NCBI RefSeq assembly: GCF_963678635.1
Contig: NC_087069.1
Coordinates: 27,146,303 to 27,210,302 of the forward strand
DNA from: Symsagittifera roscoffensis
Taxonomy: Eukaryota > Xenacoelomorpha > Acoela > Convolutidae
DNA length: 64,000 bases
Direction: 5' to 3'
In this document: positions 62,697 through 64,000 of the stretch, piece after piece
How the letters are laid out: every line of letters begins with the position of its first letter
Numbering within the stretch: position 1 is the stretch's first letter
The notes under the pieces: model-generated
Seen by the model: the letters and a program-made list of their open reading frames with translations, nothing else
Databases searched by the model: none
What the model was told of the DNA's origin: nothing
Translations under genes and position numbers: made by a program

Positions 62697-63621
62697 AATC
62701 TTGAAGTCAATCTTCATGATCATTTCAGGCGCTAAACAAAATTATTAATATACAATAACGATTGATAAAAAGATCTCAGATCGTTTTCCTATATTCTGCA
62801 GTATTATATAAAACATGTTTGGAAAATATTTATTGAAAATCAAAACAAAAATTAGTAGCATGACAATAAATTGTTAGTAATCATAAAAATCATTTGTAGT
62901 CCCAGCTTCATCACCTAAACATAACAGCAATCATAAGCTCACTTATATCATTAAAAAACTAAAATTTTTTAAACAATTTAAACCATTTTAAACTTAAATT
63001 CACTTAATTTTAAAATCAGATCATCAAGGCTTATCCTTGGATCTAAATTAATTTTTCTATTTCATTAAATTTAAAACTTGATCATCAAGGCCTATCCTTG
63101 GATCAAAAAGAACAATTTTGTTCTCCCCCACCCACTTAGCTAGTGTCTAACGACCTCAAACGTCGATTCACTATCCAACCCTTTCAAAAAACCCAAGACT
63201 AATAGAAACTTTTGAATAAAACTAATCATTCAAATTAGGATAAACAGTGAAGAACTTCGGTTATTCATCCTTCACTTGAACCCCCCTCTTACCAGACCCA
63301 GGATAAATCTTAGGCTTAGTAAGTTTAAAATAGTATCTAACGAACTACTCGCGTTCTAATTATACCTGAACCTTGTAGATCGATTTACTATTCTCCAACC
63401 CTTGAACACAATCACTACCCCTAAGTAAGATTAAGTAAGTTAACACCTTAGCTTATAATAGCCACGAGAAATTAAAAAATCATTCTTCGGAATCGATATA
63501 CTTTTCTCTCCAACCCTAAGAAAATAGACCCAGGTTAAGCTAACCAAAAAATCGTAAGGACTAACAGTTTAAGAAAATAGAAATCATCTAACAACTTTTT
63601 GCATCCGTCATCCTAAACCTT

Positions 63622-64000
63622 ATGTCATTTAAAAATCTAGGAAACAAACAAACAATCGTTTTGCACAACTGTGAAATAGATAACTAAAAATACGACCTCG
63701 TAATCACACCTCACACATAAACAGTTGGATATATCAGAACAAAACGACAAACACTAAAAAGGAAAACAATAACCAAACAAAGACAAATAACACGAAAAAA
63801 ATTTTCCAAAAATAGAAACGCATTCTCAGAATCAGAAGCCAGCAATTTAGACGAACTTTATAAATTAAAAGAATCCATTGATAAAAATTGCCCCATTCAC
63901 GATCAATTATATTTTTCCGACTCAGAAACCTCTTCAAATTCATCAAAAAGAGGAAAAAGAAGAATAAAAAAGCAATATAAACACAAACCAGTACACTTAT
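63622..64000 (+). pseudogene. Broken copy of the basic accessory ORF
   Basis: Same frame as the ORF at 5114, with TAA stops at 63685-63687 and 63718-63720. The basic clusters downstream remain readable in frame. Runs off the window. Substitutions relative to the first copy include many silent changes, but the set is too small to test for selection by eye. Confidence 0.75.

Larger units (their letters stand above)
61966..64000 (+). mobile_element. Second copy of the large LTR element (5' part, window-truncated)
   Basis: A 410-bp LTR (61966-62375) is followed by the same primer site, 77-codon ORF, leader hairpins and basic ORF as in the element at 3455, in the same order, with scattered substitutions and small indels. 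Its ORFs carry stops, so it is an older copy than the first. The window ends inside the basic-protein ORF, so gag, pol and env cannot be judged. Confidence 0.93.

Overview
The window is animal-type eukaryotic DNA: AT-rich, with split genes, long introns and dense nested repeats. The host genes I can support are two paralogous chymotrypsin-family (S1) serine protease genes on the + strand and one possible Thr-rich secreted-protein exon on the - strand. I cannot place the species. An invertebrate metazoan is likely from the gene structure and from Ty3/gypsy-type plus RNase H-bearing non-LTR elements, but nothing seen is diagnostic.

Layout: (1) 1-25764 holds protease gene 1, with recognisable exons at about 462-517 (possible), 2192-2279, 22521-22810 and 25477-25764. 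It has Asn at the catalytic Asp position, Thr at the catalytic Ser position, no detectable His exon and a damaged splice donor, so it is a pseudo-protease or pseudogene. (2) Its third intron carries an 18.9 kb LTR retroelement (3455-22360) whose two LTRs differ at only two positions. The element encodes, in order: a 77-codon ORF, a basic 155-residue protein, Gag-protease-RT-RNase H-integrase, two tiny membrane proteins, a Pro-rich ORF without ATG, an Env-like glycoprotein and a further ~600-codon ORF of unknown function. A textbook 76-bp intron lies just after the last ORF. Two junctions are 4-nt ATGA stop/start overlaps. Several stops and frameshifts break the coding regions. (3) 25.8-45 kb is intergenic and built of segmental duplications, minisatellites, foldbacks and small transposons, including a ~0.5 kb hairpin-ended repeat that recurs at least seven times and a 511-bp TIR insertion with a tRNA-like core and a visible empty site in a duplicate copy. 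(4) 45533-58932 holds protease gene 2. Its four exons splice in frame and keep the His-Asp-Ser triad; only the first exon, with the start codon, was not found. Its 10.6 kb first visible intron carries an inverted and truncated non-LTR retroelement (about 48.03-51.72 kb). (5) 61301-61658 is a candidate - strand terminal exon. (6) 61966-64000 is the 5' end of a second, degraded copy of the large LTR element, cut by the window edge.

The most unusual object is the large LTR element: an env-bearing Ty3/gypsy-type retroelement about twice the common size, with a retrovirus-like set of accessory ORFs (basic protein, small membrane proteins, post-env ORF, retained intron).
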